In this document: positions 11,007 to 22,255 of the stretch, piece after piece
Position numbering within the stretch: the first letter of the stretch is position 1
Layout: each line of letters starts with the position of its first letter
NCBI RefSeq assembly: GCF_021347895.1
Contig: NC_067119.1
Span: 5,034,534-5,098,533 of the forward strand
DNA: 64,000 nucleotides
Direction of reading: 5' to 3'
Origin: Acanthochromis polyacanthus
Lineage: Eukaryota > Chordata > Actinopteri > Pomacentridae
Program-made: the position numbers and the translations under genes
Notes under the pieces: model-generated
Told to the model about the DNA's origin: nothing
Database searches by the model: none
Seen by the model: the letters and a program-made list of their open reading frames with translations, nothing else

Positions 11007-12786
11007 TTTAGCTCACTGGTGGTTCCTGGCCTGACTCAGTTATATTCCTAAATGTTAACAGACTTAATACAGTGGAACTCCATCATGTCACATGCAGTGA
11101 GTGGTTAGGAAAGCTGCTTCTCATTAGCTCGTGGACTGGAATCAATATCGTGTGTGTGTACACAGTACGTGAATGTGTGCGTTTGTACTCGCGCTGGCAT
11201 ACACAGTGTGCATTCCTGGCTGCATGTGTGCTTGCATGCACATGCATGGGCACATCGCGCTGTGTGTGTGTGTCGGTGTGTATTTGTGGTTGACGTGAGA
11301 TCAACAGGCAGGGACTTCCCCTCTGTTTGGAGCTAATCCTCGGCTGCACTGCCCAGATTAATGTGCAGTGGGAGCTGGAGCTGACAATTAGAAAAGTGCT
11401 TGTTCACTTCAAACCCTCAAAGGGAAGCCTGCTGTGACAGACACACACCACAAATGTTAACATTTCAAATCGGGATCCAGGAGACGTAAAATGTTGAAAT
11501 GTCTCAGAAGACGACTCCTAATAACGCATGGCATACTTGCTTTGAACAGGAAGGTAATTGTTTCGTGTCTGTAAATCATGTTTTGGTAGACTTGCTAAGA
11601 TCAGACTAATCTCTAAACATTTTAGGAGGAAATTGTGCCCCACCCAGCGACTTTGAAGTCTGTTTTTTGTCAAAGGTTTGACAGTTTAGTTGGAACACGA
11701 AGTAAGCAAAGAATGTGTGTGCTGGAGCAGAGCTGCCTTCATTGCTGGAAAGTCACAGTATTTTGTTGGATCCGTGTGCTCAGTTACTGAAACTATTGCA
11801 CCTTTGTGTTACTGGTAATGATTGTTTATCCTTTTGGTGATCTGAGAGTCAAACTTAAGTGAAATCTAACATGTAAACTGCTCTGTATTTGCCTGATCTC
11901 TTTTCTTGCGCATGAAAGAAATTTAGGAAAGCATCTTCTGTTCTGTTTATAAATAAAATGCTATTGTATGGTTCATTTTAGGGTTTTAGTTTAAACCTTT
12001 TACTGTAAAGAGCTGCATCAGTGCAGAGATGTCTCGCATTGAAAAGCTCTTTATTATACTTTACCCAAGTCTGCAAACTTGGATTTTTTTTTTTTTTGAC
12101 ATTATTACATCACTATTTGCATAATGCTGGCCTAGCAGCTAGTTCGAGTTTCATAGAAAGAAAAATTTATTGACAGGTTGTGGTTGGGACTGTTTTTTTT
12201 TTTTATTTTTTTTTTATCTTTTATCAGGGAATCTTTAAAGAAATAGAGAGTGGGAAGAGGAGCTGCAGCAATGTCCAAAATGAGGAAAATGGTGTGTTTG
12301 AATGACACACATCACATACCTACAAGTGCAATATTTTTGTCAGTGCAATTCATATTATGTGCAATGATCATGTGTAGAGCAAGTCTCTAGCCACAAACCA
12401 TTTCCATACTGTATATTTGCTCTTATGTTGTATATATTTTTTTAGGATGTGTTATATATTTCATTTTTAATGCTGCTATTTGGAGTACTAAACTGATTTT
12501 CATTGTTTTCTGTAACAGTGATAATACAGATCTGTTCTTTTTGATCATTGAAGAAGGTATTTAGTAGACCCGACCAAAAATCAATACATTTAGGAAAGAA
12601 GAATCAAACTTGTGAGGATGGTAATGATTAATTGATTGATTTGAGTAATAATTGAACTAAAAATATTAGTATTAACCAATCAGTCAGAAGACAAAAGACA
12701 TGCATGTCAGAAAAAGTATTGTACATTAGCTGTAGTACCTGGTTGTGCCACAAGGTGGAGTCTCTTACAGTTTAATGAGATGCAAG
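11007..12786. other. non-coding stretch with TG-rich and T-rich tracts
   Basis: A GT-rich, partly purine-pyrimidine alternating zone lies at 11148-11292. T runs are at 12086-12099 and 12190-12218. Frames in the TG zone on both strands are low-complexity artefacts. Confidence 0.55.
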
Positions 12787-13062
12787 TACATCAGGTCCTC
12801 AGTTTACGACGTCCTCGACCTATGCCGTTTCATGGTTACGTCGCCATCTCCCATAGATTTGTTAAAGTCTTGAACCATCATTCCGGCATACAGTGAATGA
12901 ATACGTCTGTCGTTACCCGGCACTAAACAAGGAAGACGGGTTTGTTTACGTTCACCGGTTGTACACCACTTACGTCACAGTATGCGAGTTCTGACTTGCA
13001 ACAATAATCGTGTTGCATCACACTGTAGAACAGAATTCCGACAAAAGTCAGGCACCCCCGTA
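12787..13062. mobile_element. Tigger/pogo-type MITE with TA target duplication
   Basis: It begins TA-CATCAGGTCCTCAGTTTACG and ends AAAGTCAGGCACCCCCG-TA. Both tips match the tips of the element at 40630-41068 (start CAAGAGGTGCTCGGTTAATG, end AAGTCAAGGACCCCCTG). No transposase sequence remains in this 272-bp copy. Confidence 0.75.
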
Positions 13063-14156
13063 TGCAGTTTGTTTGCTGTGTTTAATTCTGTAGCATGACG
13101 AAAAGGTGGTCATTTGGACAATAGTTTATTCATGTCTGCAAGCAGGGAGCATTGTGAGAGTTGAGCTAGCAACAGGCACCATGACAGAGACTGATGTGGT
13201 GGTTAATGACTTGTGGTTAGAGCTTACGTATTCAAAATGAAGTTATTTTTTTTATCAGGACAGTGTTCCATGTTCATGGTTTGAGATGGCATATAAAATG
13301 TCTACAGTACTACTTTCATTTAAACCATTAACCAATTATTGATGGATAACACTGTCAAGTTTCAGTCAGTTTTCTAGAATGTTCATCCCCAGTTCTTTAA
13401 TTATTAAAAGTTTAACTGAGCAGGATTGTTCTTATTCAAGAGTTTTTGATGTTCCACTAACAATATGTGGTGTACAAGCGCTATTGAAATGCTCATACAT
13501 AAATTACAGTCGCATAGCATTCTCCGACTCCTCAAAATCTGCTCCCCAGTGCCCTTTAACATGTGAATATTTAGTTATTTTTCAGTTTTCCCTTTCTTTC
13601 CCAGTGTAAAAAAACAACCTCCTCTTCTGTACCACAGTCCTTGTTGTTGGTGCTGCTGGTTCCCATGCGATGTATGTGTGTTTTTTGTTTGAGATGAAAA
13701 CAAAACTGCAGCCTGACATGTGAACCTGGATTAAAGCTGGGTGTTTGGATTGCGGTAAACAGTATCAAGATGAGCCTTTCTAAGCATTTACTGTGTGGCT
13801 TCCTGTATCAGAGGATGCAAGATGTTGAGGAAATGACTTGGAGATTTAGTAATTTTTACAGCTTTTTGTGGTTGGTCATGGTTTGGGGTTATGTGGCCTT
13901 TGGAAATCCTGCACCGGCAGCGTTTGGACAAAAGGGCATAAAGTCGGACCGAAAATAACACTGAGCATTGTGTTGATCGTGAAGACGTACCTGTAGTAAT
14001 GCTTTGTATTTTGTCTTTACTAGAGCCTGACCATTATACCAGCCAGCCTATTTTCTTAGTTTTATACATTGATATGAAAACTCTATTTGAATTTCTAAAG
14101 AGCACAATTTGTTGGTCGTATCCTCGCATCCTTGTTGGTCAGTGAATCCATGCATG
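13063..14156. other. no gene or repeat recognised
   Basis: Unique-looking intronic sequence. Small frames at 13379-13958 show no recognisable domain. Confidence 0.4.
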
Positions 14157-15160
14157 TCACCAGGTGGCGCTGCGACTGAGTGCATTTCTGTCTATTGCCT
14201 TTTTGATGGTGACCTATCAAAACTGTCCACCAGGTGACGCTATCACTGTGAATGTATATCAGTCTTGATATGTCATCAGGGCCAGAGTGTGATCACACAT
14301 ATAAAATCTGAGACAGATTGGAGCACGTACAGGCTAGTTAGACAGCACTTCCTGTTTCATGATGACCCATCCACAAGGTGGCACTCTCTCTGTGACTGTA
14401 TTTTGGTCTATAGAATTCGCCCTGGCCGGACATTGATCACACTTGTAAAGTTTGAGGCTGATTGGAGCATGTACAGGCTAGTTAGACAGCACTTCCTGTT
14501 TCATGAAGACTCAACCACCAGGTGCCACTCTCTCTGTGACTGTATTTCGGTCTATAGAATTCATCAGGGCCGGACTCTGATCACACATGTAAAGTTTGAG
14601 GCTGATTGGAGCATGTACAGGTCAGTTAGACAGCACTTCCTGTTTCATGGTGAATTGTTGAAATTCCGCCAGCTGCCATTTCTATGCCTGAAGAACATTT
14701 TTAATGACTTTCAATCACACCTGCCTGGTGTACATCCTGGCCAAATTTCACCTCTGTTTTGTTTACACTATTTGAATTTATAGCTTTTGAAAATGTGCAA
14801 AAATTGGTCCAAAATGGTTCAAAATATGACGCGTAATTCAAAATGGCCAACTTCCTGTTGTTTTAGGTGTGGTTGTCAATTCCATTTTTGTGCACCGCAA
14901 CGAGTTGCTTATAATTTCATAGCTGTAGGTGACACGCCCTGATCGTAGAGCCTGTTTGAAATTTTCCAGATGGCGCTATGCACCTATGCAAGTTCCATAA
15001 AATATCTAATTTTTCACCAGTCCTGATGTGTGTTCAAAGTTTCACACGTCTGAGTATTTCTAGGCCTTAAAAACTGCAAAACAACAAAAACGGGAGATAA
15101 TACAAAAAGAAGAAACACATGGGTTTCTTACACATTCTTGGTGCTCGGACCCTAATAAAA
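14157..15160 (+). mobile_element. teleost repeat with internal 144-bp tandem units
   Basis: Units start at about 14157 (partial), 14227, 14371 and 14515. The last three are 144 bp apart, with CCACCAGGTG.C.C at each start and GACAGCACTTCCTGTTTCAT near each end. The element then has a non-repeated tail closing with TTGGTGCTCGGACCCTAATA at 15137-15156. I recognise this as a family abundant in percomorph fish, but I do not know its classification. Because 144 is divisible by three, a 172-codon frame (14265-14783) runs through the units; this is a by-product of the repeat, not good evidence of a protein. Confidence 0.8.
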
Positions 15161-16207
15161 TGCAAGTTTGTACTTACTGTGGCAGCTGTGGTGGTGTTGT
15201 AATCAAGTTTAGTCTTTGTACCTACCGGAAGCAGTGAAGTAGCTGATATATATTGAAGAATGTCTAGCTCAGTGTTGTGTTAGCGTTGTGCTTGAATCGG
15301 TACTTCTGCAGCCAAACCCATGTACTTGGATCACAACAGAGTAGGGTAAAAAACGTGGGAATTAAAGACACTAAGCCCCTTAGTCTCATTTCATCTGACA
15401 CAAGCACAACCGATCTTCATCCAAGACAAAGACGGAAGGAAAATAATTGCGTCTCAGGGGCTTTCTGGCGAGTGTGTTTTCACAGAGGTAATTCAGAGGA
15501 CAACTCCCTCTAAACATCCTTAGCTTTTCTTGTCTCTTTGCTCTACTGCTTTTTGATTTCCACACCTGAGCCGGAGTGAAAATGTACACATGTGCCGGCC
15601 TCCGAGGACATCAAAGTGAAACCTAAGTAGAGATATTTAATGTTTTTCATGTAAAAAGCTCTTTAGCAACCTTGTTTTTCACACCATAATGACGTTTGTG
15701 GTGACAGTAAGTGGACGTTACCTCCTGTACTGACGGGATCAGACGAACCTGCTCGGTTTCACTGCAGCACATCAAAGCAACATGCATGTTTGCCTTACAT
15801 TAGTGAGGTCTTTGCTTTTAATTCCTGAAGCCTGAGTGGACCAAGCAACACTGGACATGTGCAACACTTGCATGGTTCTCAGAAGTGGCACCAAAGTGTG
15901 TTTCAACTTGAGTGGATCAATGAAAGTCTTAACTTTGCGGTGAGATGCTGTTGAGTATTTATTTTCTCAACAGCCTTTTGCTCGCATTCAATTCCTCCTC
16001 TTATGTTAGACAATTTCAATTTGGATTGTGAAAAATGTAGTGGATGTAAAACTGATTTGGTGGCATTTTTTAAAAGTTTGAGTGTTTTGTTCGACTGTCT
16101 TGTTTACATATGACACCCACACAATATTCTACTTTCATACTACAAATATTTTTTAGTTCCACCAAAGTACAAAAGGGTGTGCTGAAAGTTTGATTTTTGA
16201 TCTCTCA
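15161..16207. other. no gene or repeat recognised
   Basis: Non-coding sequence of ordinary composition. No splice-supported exon was found. Confidence 0.4.
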
Positions 16208-17200
16208 TAACATCAAACTCATCTTAGTTCAGGGGCCACATTGAGCCCAGTTTGATCTCCAGTGGGCTGGACCAGTGAAATCACAGTATAATAACCTATA
16301 AATGACCACAACTCCAAATTTTTCCTTTGCTTTAGTGCGAAAAATGTTCACATTAAATGAATTATCTTTTTTGCAAAACATTGTGAACAAGCTGAAATTT
16401 TTTATGAAAAATAAGTAAAATTTCAGTTTATCATTTACACATTACAACTTACAGATCAAAGAGTGTCTACAAAGGAACAAAACATTTAGTCATGGGTGTC
16501 TGGAACTGAACAGTGTAGTATTGTGATGGATCAAAACGAAAAAAGTCAGGCAAAAAAACAATACAAAATATTACAAAAACGAGACGCAAAACGACAAAAT
16601 TTACGTACAGAATGACAAAAAAATCAGACAAACGAAACAGACAAAAAATTACACAATGTTACCAAGTGATAAATGGACAAATGACAAAAACGAGACAAAA
16701 AATTACACAAACATGAGACAAAAATGACAAAAGCGAGAAACAAGACCACAAATTACACAAACGACGCAAGCGAGACAAAAACAAAAAATGATAAAAACGA
16801 TGCTCAAAACAACAAATGAAGTGAAACACAAAATGACAAAAACAAGACAAAAAAACACATGTAAGACAAAAGGGAAATGCAAAAAGACGAAAGTGAGAAA
16901 CACTTCCTGTTTCATCATGATGTCTAAGCGAGAAAAGTCAGACCAAAAAAAAGACCAAAAGCAAGAAAAACAAGACAAAATGAGACCAAAATGACAAAAG
17001 AACAATCTAGTATTATACTTTATGATCAAAACAACTTGTCATGATCTAGAAATTATTTTTAAATTACAGTTTTACAAATTTCCAATTTGCAGTTAATGTC
17101 TTCTGTGTAATTTTTGTACTTTCCAAAGTCGTCCTGCGGGCCGGATTGGACCCTCTGGAGGGCCGGTTTTGGTCCGCAGGCCGCATGTTTGACACCACTG
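16208..17200 (+). mobile_element. hAT-like non-autonomous element with internal A-rich array, copy 1
   Basis: The left end reads CATCAAACTCATCTTAGTTC AGGGGCCACA and the right end GGCCGCATGTTTGACACCAC TG. Both resemble the GGTGTCAAAC-type termini of fish hAT elements with GGCCGGATTGGACCCTCTGG inside the right end. Positions 16530-17010 hold an irregular array of ACAAAA(A)TGAC and ACGAGAC words. The 3' flank of the array, GATCAAAACAACTTGTCATG, is shared with copies 2 and 3. The 108-codon minus-strand frame is low complexity. Confidence 0.8.
16530..17010. repeat. degenerate ACAAAATGACAAAAACGAG array 1
   Basis: Words such as GACAAAAACGAGACAAAA and GCGAGAAACAAGACCACAAA recur with irregular spacing of about 15-25 bp. 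One strand is strongly A-rich and nearly T-free. Related arrays are at 37840-38430, 42400-42690 (reverse orientation) and, more diverged, 30340-30490. Confidence 0.85.
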
Positions 17201-17936
17201 CTGTCAGACGTAAATCCTGAGATGCCAGCCGTCCTCATAGAAAGTCCTGGTTAGTCTTTAAATCGTAGCAAAGTGTCGGAGTGGAGGCTCGGTATGTGTT
17301 TACTGCTGCAGCATCGTCGTCATGTGGTCGCTGCTTAAAGTAGTAAGTTTGTGAGCCAGAGCTCTGCCGTATCTGCTGCTGACCAACCTAACATGCATTC
17401 GCCTCCGCTCCAAAATCTGTTAAAACATCCGTCTCAAATAACAGGAAGGGAGTGTACTCAAAAATAAAGTTGTTTGTGGCAGCCTTGTTCGTGCCCACTT
17501 TAGAACTCGGGGCACTGTGTAATTTCTGCATAGCTGCAGCGGTGGTAACTCTGGACGATAACTGGAGCCGCTTCATAATGATTTGTCTCCAAGGTGACAA
17601 CGACGAGTGTTCAGACCCACCAAGATGAACGTCCACTGACTTGCAGGATGTTTGGAGTTTAGGATTAGAAGCGTTGAGTCAGTTGTGGACATGCAGCCAA
17701 ATAGAGATGAGAAATAACTGATTTCATATGCAGCGAATCTTAGCCTGATTTTGAGTATGTTGTATTTATACTGGATTTACTCAGGTTTACATGCTTAAAA
17801 TATCCACTTGATTCTTGAAGTATGAGCTATTGATGGATATTACTGCCCCTCAGAGCACCGTGGAAAGAAAATGTGAATCTAATCACAGCTGCAAAGATTT
17901 AAAATGAGCTGGGATCTTCAAATAATAATAGTATTT
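17201..17936. other. no gene recognised
   Basis: A mixed-composition spacer. The 82-codon minus-strand frame at 17388-17636 has no recognisable domain. Confidence 0.4.
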
Positions 17937-19281
17937 ATTACTCTGCCAAGGAGGCGGAGTCTCAGCGGAGATATGCGACGATCGATGTTGGTTTGTCTGT
18001 CTGACATTACTGAAAAAGAGACTAACGGATTTGGATTCAATTTTCAGTGATGGTCAGAAATGACACAAGGACCCGTTGATTAGATTTTGGCAGTGATGCA
18101 GCTTATAGTCTGGATCCACGGATTTGTTAAAGATTTCCGTATCATGGTGAGATAGCGGCATGGCGTTACTGTAACCATGACAACAAGTGAACGCTATGCC
18201 AGCTGCCTGCTGACGATCACATGATTGTGATCCTACAAGGCTGCTCAGTCGTATGACTTCCGAAGGCTGAAACATTGAAAAAAACGTTGTGGCAAAAATC
18301 ACAGCAACATAGAATGTGGCCATTTATTATAGATGTACCCACAAAGCAGAGCACAGTTACACATGTGTAGGCTATGTACGGATCATAGACTGTATATAAA
18401 GATGGACGTAGCATCTGGTTCCAAAAATGAGCCCACCTGGAATTGTCAAAACTTGCAACATCACACCGTCCGCTAGGGTTGGCTCCAAAAAGCTTTTTCT
18501 CCATAGACCCCAATTCATTTTTGGAGAAACATCAAATTTGATAGACTGATTTTCTACAGCTCAGGATTTTTTTCCCGTTAGTTTTCATGGTCAAAATGAG
18601 AGATCCGGTGGCCGATCTTAAAATAAATCAATACTGAATTTTAAATAAATTGTTAGATTTGGCAGAGCCAGGGGGCGTGGCTATACTTGATTGACAGTCT
18701 TGTCTGGAATGATTGACAGATTCTTTAGGCTGCTCGCCGGTCCAGTCTGTTTGATGACGCTTTTTACGTCACTGGCTCCAAAAAATCCAAAATGGCGACC
18801 AGGAAGTAGCAAAATCCGGGCTTCATTTTCTCGGCGTTGAAACTAACGGGTGACGTCATGGTTAGTTCACACCTGGTACGGATACAGAATCACATGACCT
18901 AAATATGTAGCAGGCGGCGGGAATTGATGGGACTCAAACACCCCCACAATTTAATCAACTATTCCTTGTGTCATTTCCAACGGATTAGCCCTGATAATTT
19001 CACAGCAGTGGATTTGCAGTAGGATCAAAACCATGTGATCATCACTTGTCATATTTACAGTGATGTGTGCTGCTATCTTGATATACAAAAATCTTTAACA
19101 AATCCATGGACTCAGACTATGAGCTGCATCACAGCCAGAATCTAATCACTTGGTCCTTGTGTCATTTCTGACCTTCAAAGAAAATTTCTTCCAAATCTGT
19201 TGAGTAATGTTGCTAACAGACAGACGGACAGACAAACTAACGCCGATCATTGCATAACTCTGCCGTTCCTTGGCGAAATAA
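17937..19281. mobile_element. palindromic element with about 400-bp inverted arms, interrupted
   Basis: The left arm (17937-18383) and right arm (18876-19281) are inverted copies of each other. Shared pieces include the tip, TACTCTGCCAAGGAGGCGGA against GCCGTTCCTTGGCG; AAATCTTTAACAAATCC; and CTTGTGTCATTTCTGACC. A third arm copy occurs at 42735-43165. Long inverted ends without coding sequence suggest a foldback-type or MITE element. The centre is occupied by a separate insertion (18384-18875). Confidence 0.85.
18384..18875. mobile_element. 492-bp insertion inside the palindromic element, 8-bp target duplication
   Basis: The octamer GTACGGAT flanks the block at 18376-18383 and 18876-18883. 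The homologous uninterrupted copy near 42750 has it once (TATGTACGGATACCAAATCA), which serves as an empty site. An 8-bp duplication is typical of hAT transposons. The left end, CATAGACTGTATATAAAGAT GG, is a tip I know from fish MITEs; the expected matching right tip is not intact. Confidence 0.8.
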
Positions 19282-20424
19282 CAGTAGTAGCTAAAATAGG
19301 ACTAGAATCAAAAAGTAAGAAGTAACACTGGCAGTGATGCTGAGGATTAAGCTGACTAATAACAGCATCCCTTTCAGGATTTCATAATAAAGGGGTTTTG
19401 ACAGTGAAAACATGATGAAATTGGCTAATTTTAAGATGAAGAAAAGATGGCAAGTATAGTGGAACAATTATAAAGCCATTATTAAAACAAAATACAATAT
19501 ATGAAGGATAAATACGTAAAGGACTCACATTAAAGTCTAATCCTCAGGTCAACCTTGGTTTTTGCAAAATGACATAAATCAGTGTTTGGGGATTATTATT
19601 CTTGGCAATCCGGTTTAGTGATCAATGATAGCCTTAACTCTGTTGTGTTAAATCTGTAGCTTATCAGTTCCAACAAAAACAACCTTTTTCCCGCTCAGCG
19701 TCGAAGCATCAGTTGTCACACATGATGGGGCTGCAGCCGACCACAGATGGCGGCGTTGTTTGCGTTTGGTGTATGAGAAATGAAATCCCCGGCGCGGCTT
19801 CGGTTACCTGGAGGCCTCGCCTTTTGTTCCCCCAAGAAAACACAGCAGCTTATATTCTGAGCAGCTCCCCACTGAAAAACAAAGAGCAGAAAAACCTCAA
19901 GACTTTTATGTCGGACAAATTCTCATGGACTCGGATCTCGATAAATGCTTGCTTTACAAATCTCACTGCGAGCTTCACGCACCTGCACAAGCAGACCTCT
20001 GGGAGCGAGCTCCCTGGTGTTTACATGTGTTCTTTTGCACTTTTAAAGTCCAGGAAAATGCGTTTTTCATGTACTCCCCATGCAGCTCGACTTGTTCTAT
20101 CAAGAGAAGCAAAGATGGTGGATTGTAGTAGAGATGTTCTTGGTTTTCTTTGTCATTAGCTAAAGAGTTGTATTGATTTTGTTAAAATCACATAATCATA
20201 AGTGTTATTTGAATTGATTTGCTCAGTTTACACTGCCATTGTTGTTGTGTTCTTATTTTTGAAAGAAAAGCAGAAAAAAACATACAAAACTTTGCAAAAA
20301 ATGTTTTGAAACACCTGAAAATCACCAGAATAGATGCTGACACACTAATGCCAAATAAAGTAGAATAATTGATATAAAATTCAATTTTCACTGCATATTT
20401 GAACTTTTATTTGATATTTTAGTC
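19282..20424. other. no gene recognised
   Basis: It contains a 148-codon plus frame (19713-20159) with no domain, no splice context and no family resemblance, so it is treated as chance. Confidence 0.45.
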
Positions 20425-20805
20425 TATAAGTTAGAAACTTTGGCTAATATAGAGCAACATTATCTGATATTACTAATACAGAACAACTTTATATAATGTA
20501 GGGCAACTTTAACTCATTGAGAGCAACTTTATCTAATTTTTGAGCAACTTTAATGTGAAGCAACTTTAACCAATAATATCAACTTTTGCTCATATAGAGC
20601 AACTTTGAACAGTAATATCAAATTTTGCTAATATAGAGCAATTTTAACTAATGTAGAGCAACTTTAATTAATATAGACCAACTTTCACACATTTAGAGCA
20701 ACTTTAATATAGAGAAACTTTGACCAATAATATCAACTTTAGCTAACACAGAGCAACTTTAACTAATATAGAGCAGCTTTAACTCAGAGCGACTTTAAAC
20801 CCTTG
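20425..20805. repeat. GAGCAACTTTAACTAATATA minisatellite, array 1
   Basis: About 18 degenerate units of roughly 20 bp (AGAGCAACTTTAACTAATAT with variants). It runs directly into 20806-20888, which is the end of a mariner-type MITE. Sister arrays are at 28385-28885 and 44035-44470. Confidence 0.92.
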
Positions 20806-20888
20806 TGCAATTATGTTAACAGATGAATCAAAGTGAGTTTTCATGGAAAACAACATTGTGGTGACCCCAAACTTTTGAACCGTTATGT
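20806..20888. mobile_element. mariner-type MITE terminal piece beside the minisatellite
   Basis: AACCCTTGTGCAATTATGTT, GTTTTCATGGAAAACA and GTGACCCCAAACTTTTGAAC match, on the opposite strand, the left third of the MITE at 61653-62012. The block is flush against the last minisatellite unit. Confidence 0.85.
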
Positions 20889-21754
20889 ATCTTTAATAAA
20901 TCATGAAGACAACCTTCAACAGCAGTGAACAGCTTCTTGCAATAGAAACTTGTGTACCAGCCCTTCATATTATTTCTAGAAAACCAACTCTATCTTGCCT
21001 CTTCCAGACACAGATTGTGCTGCTGTCGTGCATGACTTCTTAAATCACACCCTCTCTATCTGGAGTGTGTTTGATGTGAACCTCCTGAGTGTTGTGTTAG
21101 TTGTGGTGCACCACACTTTGTGCCCTGCAGCCTTTTGTAAAGGTGATAAAAAGTTGTGTTTTATTAAGGGAGGGTTCTCTAAATAAGTCTGTTTTCCCAA
21201 AGAAACCCACGGAACAGAAAAGACCTCGGTTTGCAAAATTGGCTTTTGGGTTGTACGGTAGTGGAGGATGTTCTGCACCTGAGAGGGTCTGTGGTAGAAG
21301 AGTCAAAGCCGCAGGAGTCCTTCATTGAACCTAAATGGAAAGTACAGCACTCCAACTGCTAACTTAAAACAAGACGGCAACACTAAACAATAACAAAAAC
21401 AAGGTCAAAATAGTAAAAAAAGATTTTTTTTTTTTCAAGATTTCATCCGTCCGAAATCCTACAACTGAGCAGCCTTGGTTTAGTACTGCGCTCTCTGAGT
21501 GCTTATCTTGTTTTGGTTTGTGTTCAATTGGAGCTTTTAAAACCAATGTCAGAAGCTGGACCATGTGGTGAAGAGTTTACCTTCAAACATGCTAACCATC
21601 CTAAAATTTCACAGATACAATTTTAAACATCCAGAGTTTATGATTTAAAAAAAAAAACATTTCAAGAAAATCAGGGATTAGTGAGCAGAAGGTCTAGTGA
21701 CTGGGAAGAACATAGTGTGTCATCAAACCAATTTGTTAGAGAATTCTGCGATGT
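20889..21754. other. no gene recognised
   Basis: Overlapping short frames on both strands around 21045-21330 show no domain. Confidence 0.4.
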
Positions 21755-22255
21755 CAGGTGAGGAAACCGGGAGGCGAACTCAGGAACACTCAGGAGACAC
21801 AGATGGCTGATGCTGAGATGAATAAGGTTTTACTGAATTCAGAAGAATTGATACAAGTGCATTGCCAGTATCAAACCTGAGGAGTCTCTGTCCTTGGTGC
21901 TTGTACAGTCTGAGAGAAAGAGGCAGGATCTAACCTTGTTATTGTTGCAATATCAGCAAAATAGCAAATAGTTGTCTGTCTGAGCATTCTAAGGTCAGTA
22001 GCATCAGCTGGTGTGCTTCTGTGCGTCTTCAGAACAACATCAACAAATGGAAATGCAATTGGGTCAAAGGATGACCTTCTGTATGCTGTTTCGGGGTGAA
22101 GTGGTACCTACAATTTTTCCTTCACAATTTGGTGACCCTTCATCCCAGAAAAGACCACTCCCATCATCAGTAGTCACTCAGACAAATTTTGTGTTGATTT
22201 GCAGTGACCTTTCCCCCTTAAGGGATGAATGAACGCAAATAATGCCAATAAAATA
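21755..22255. repeat. possible LTR-like or other dispersed repeat
   Basis: The segment around AAGGTTTTACTGAATTCAGA and CCAAGGACAGAGACTCCTCA (minus strand) resembles LTR-type sequence known from fish, starting at a TGTCAGGTGAGG. No paired LTR, primer site or coding sequence was found, so this is tentative. Confidence 0.3.

Noticed and set aside
11072..11349. Overlapping frames in the TG-rich segment
   Set aside because: Low-complexity sequence open on both strands.
14265..14783. 172-codon frame as a real repeat protein
   Set aside because: It follows from a 144-bp tandem unit inside a dispersed repeat; no start context or homologue is known to me.
16703..17029. 108-codon hydrophobic minus-strand frame
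   Set aside because: Same explanation: the complement of the A-rich array in hAT-like copy 1.
19713..20159. 148-codon plus-strand frame
   Set aside because: No domain, no splice signals, ordinary composition and another overlapping frame; treated as chance.
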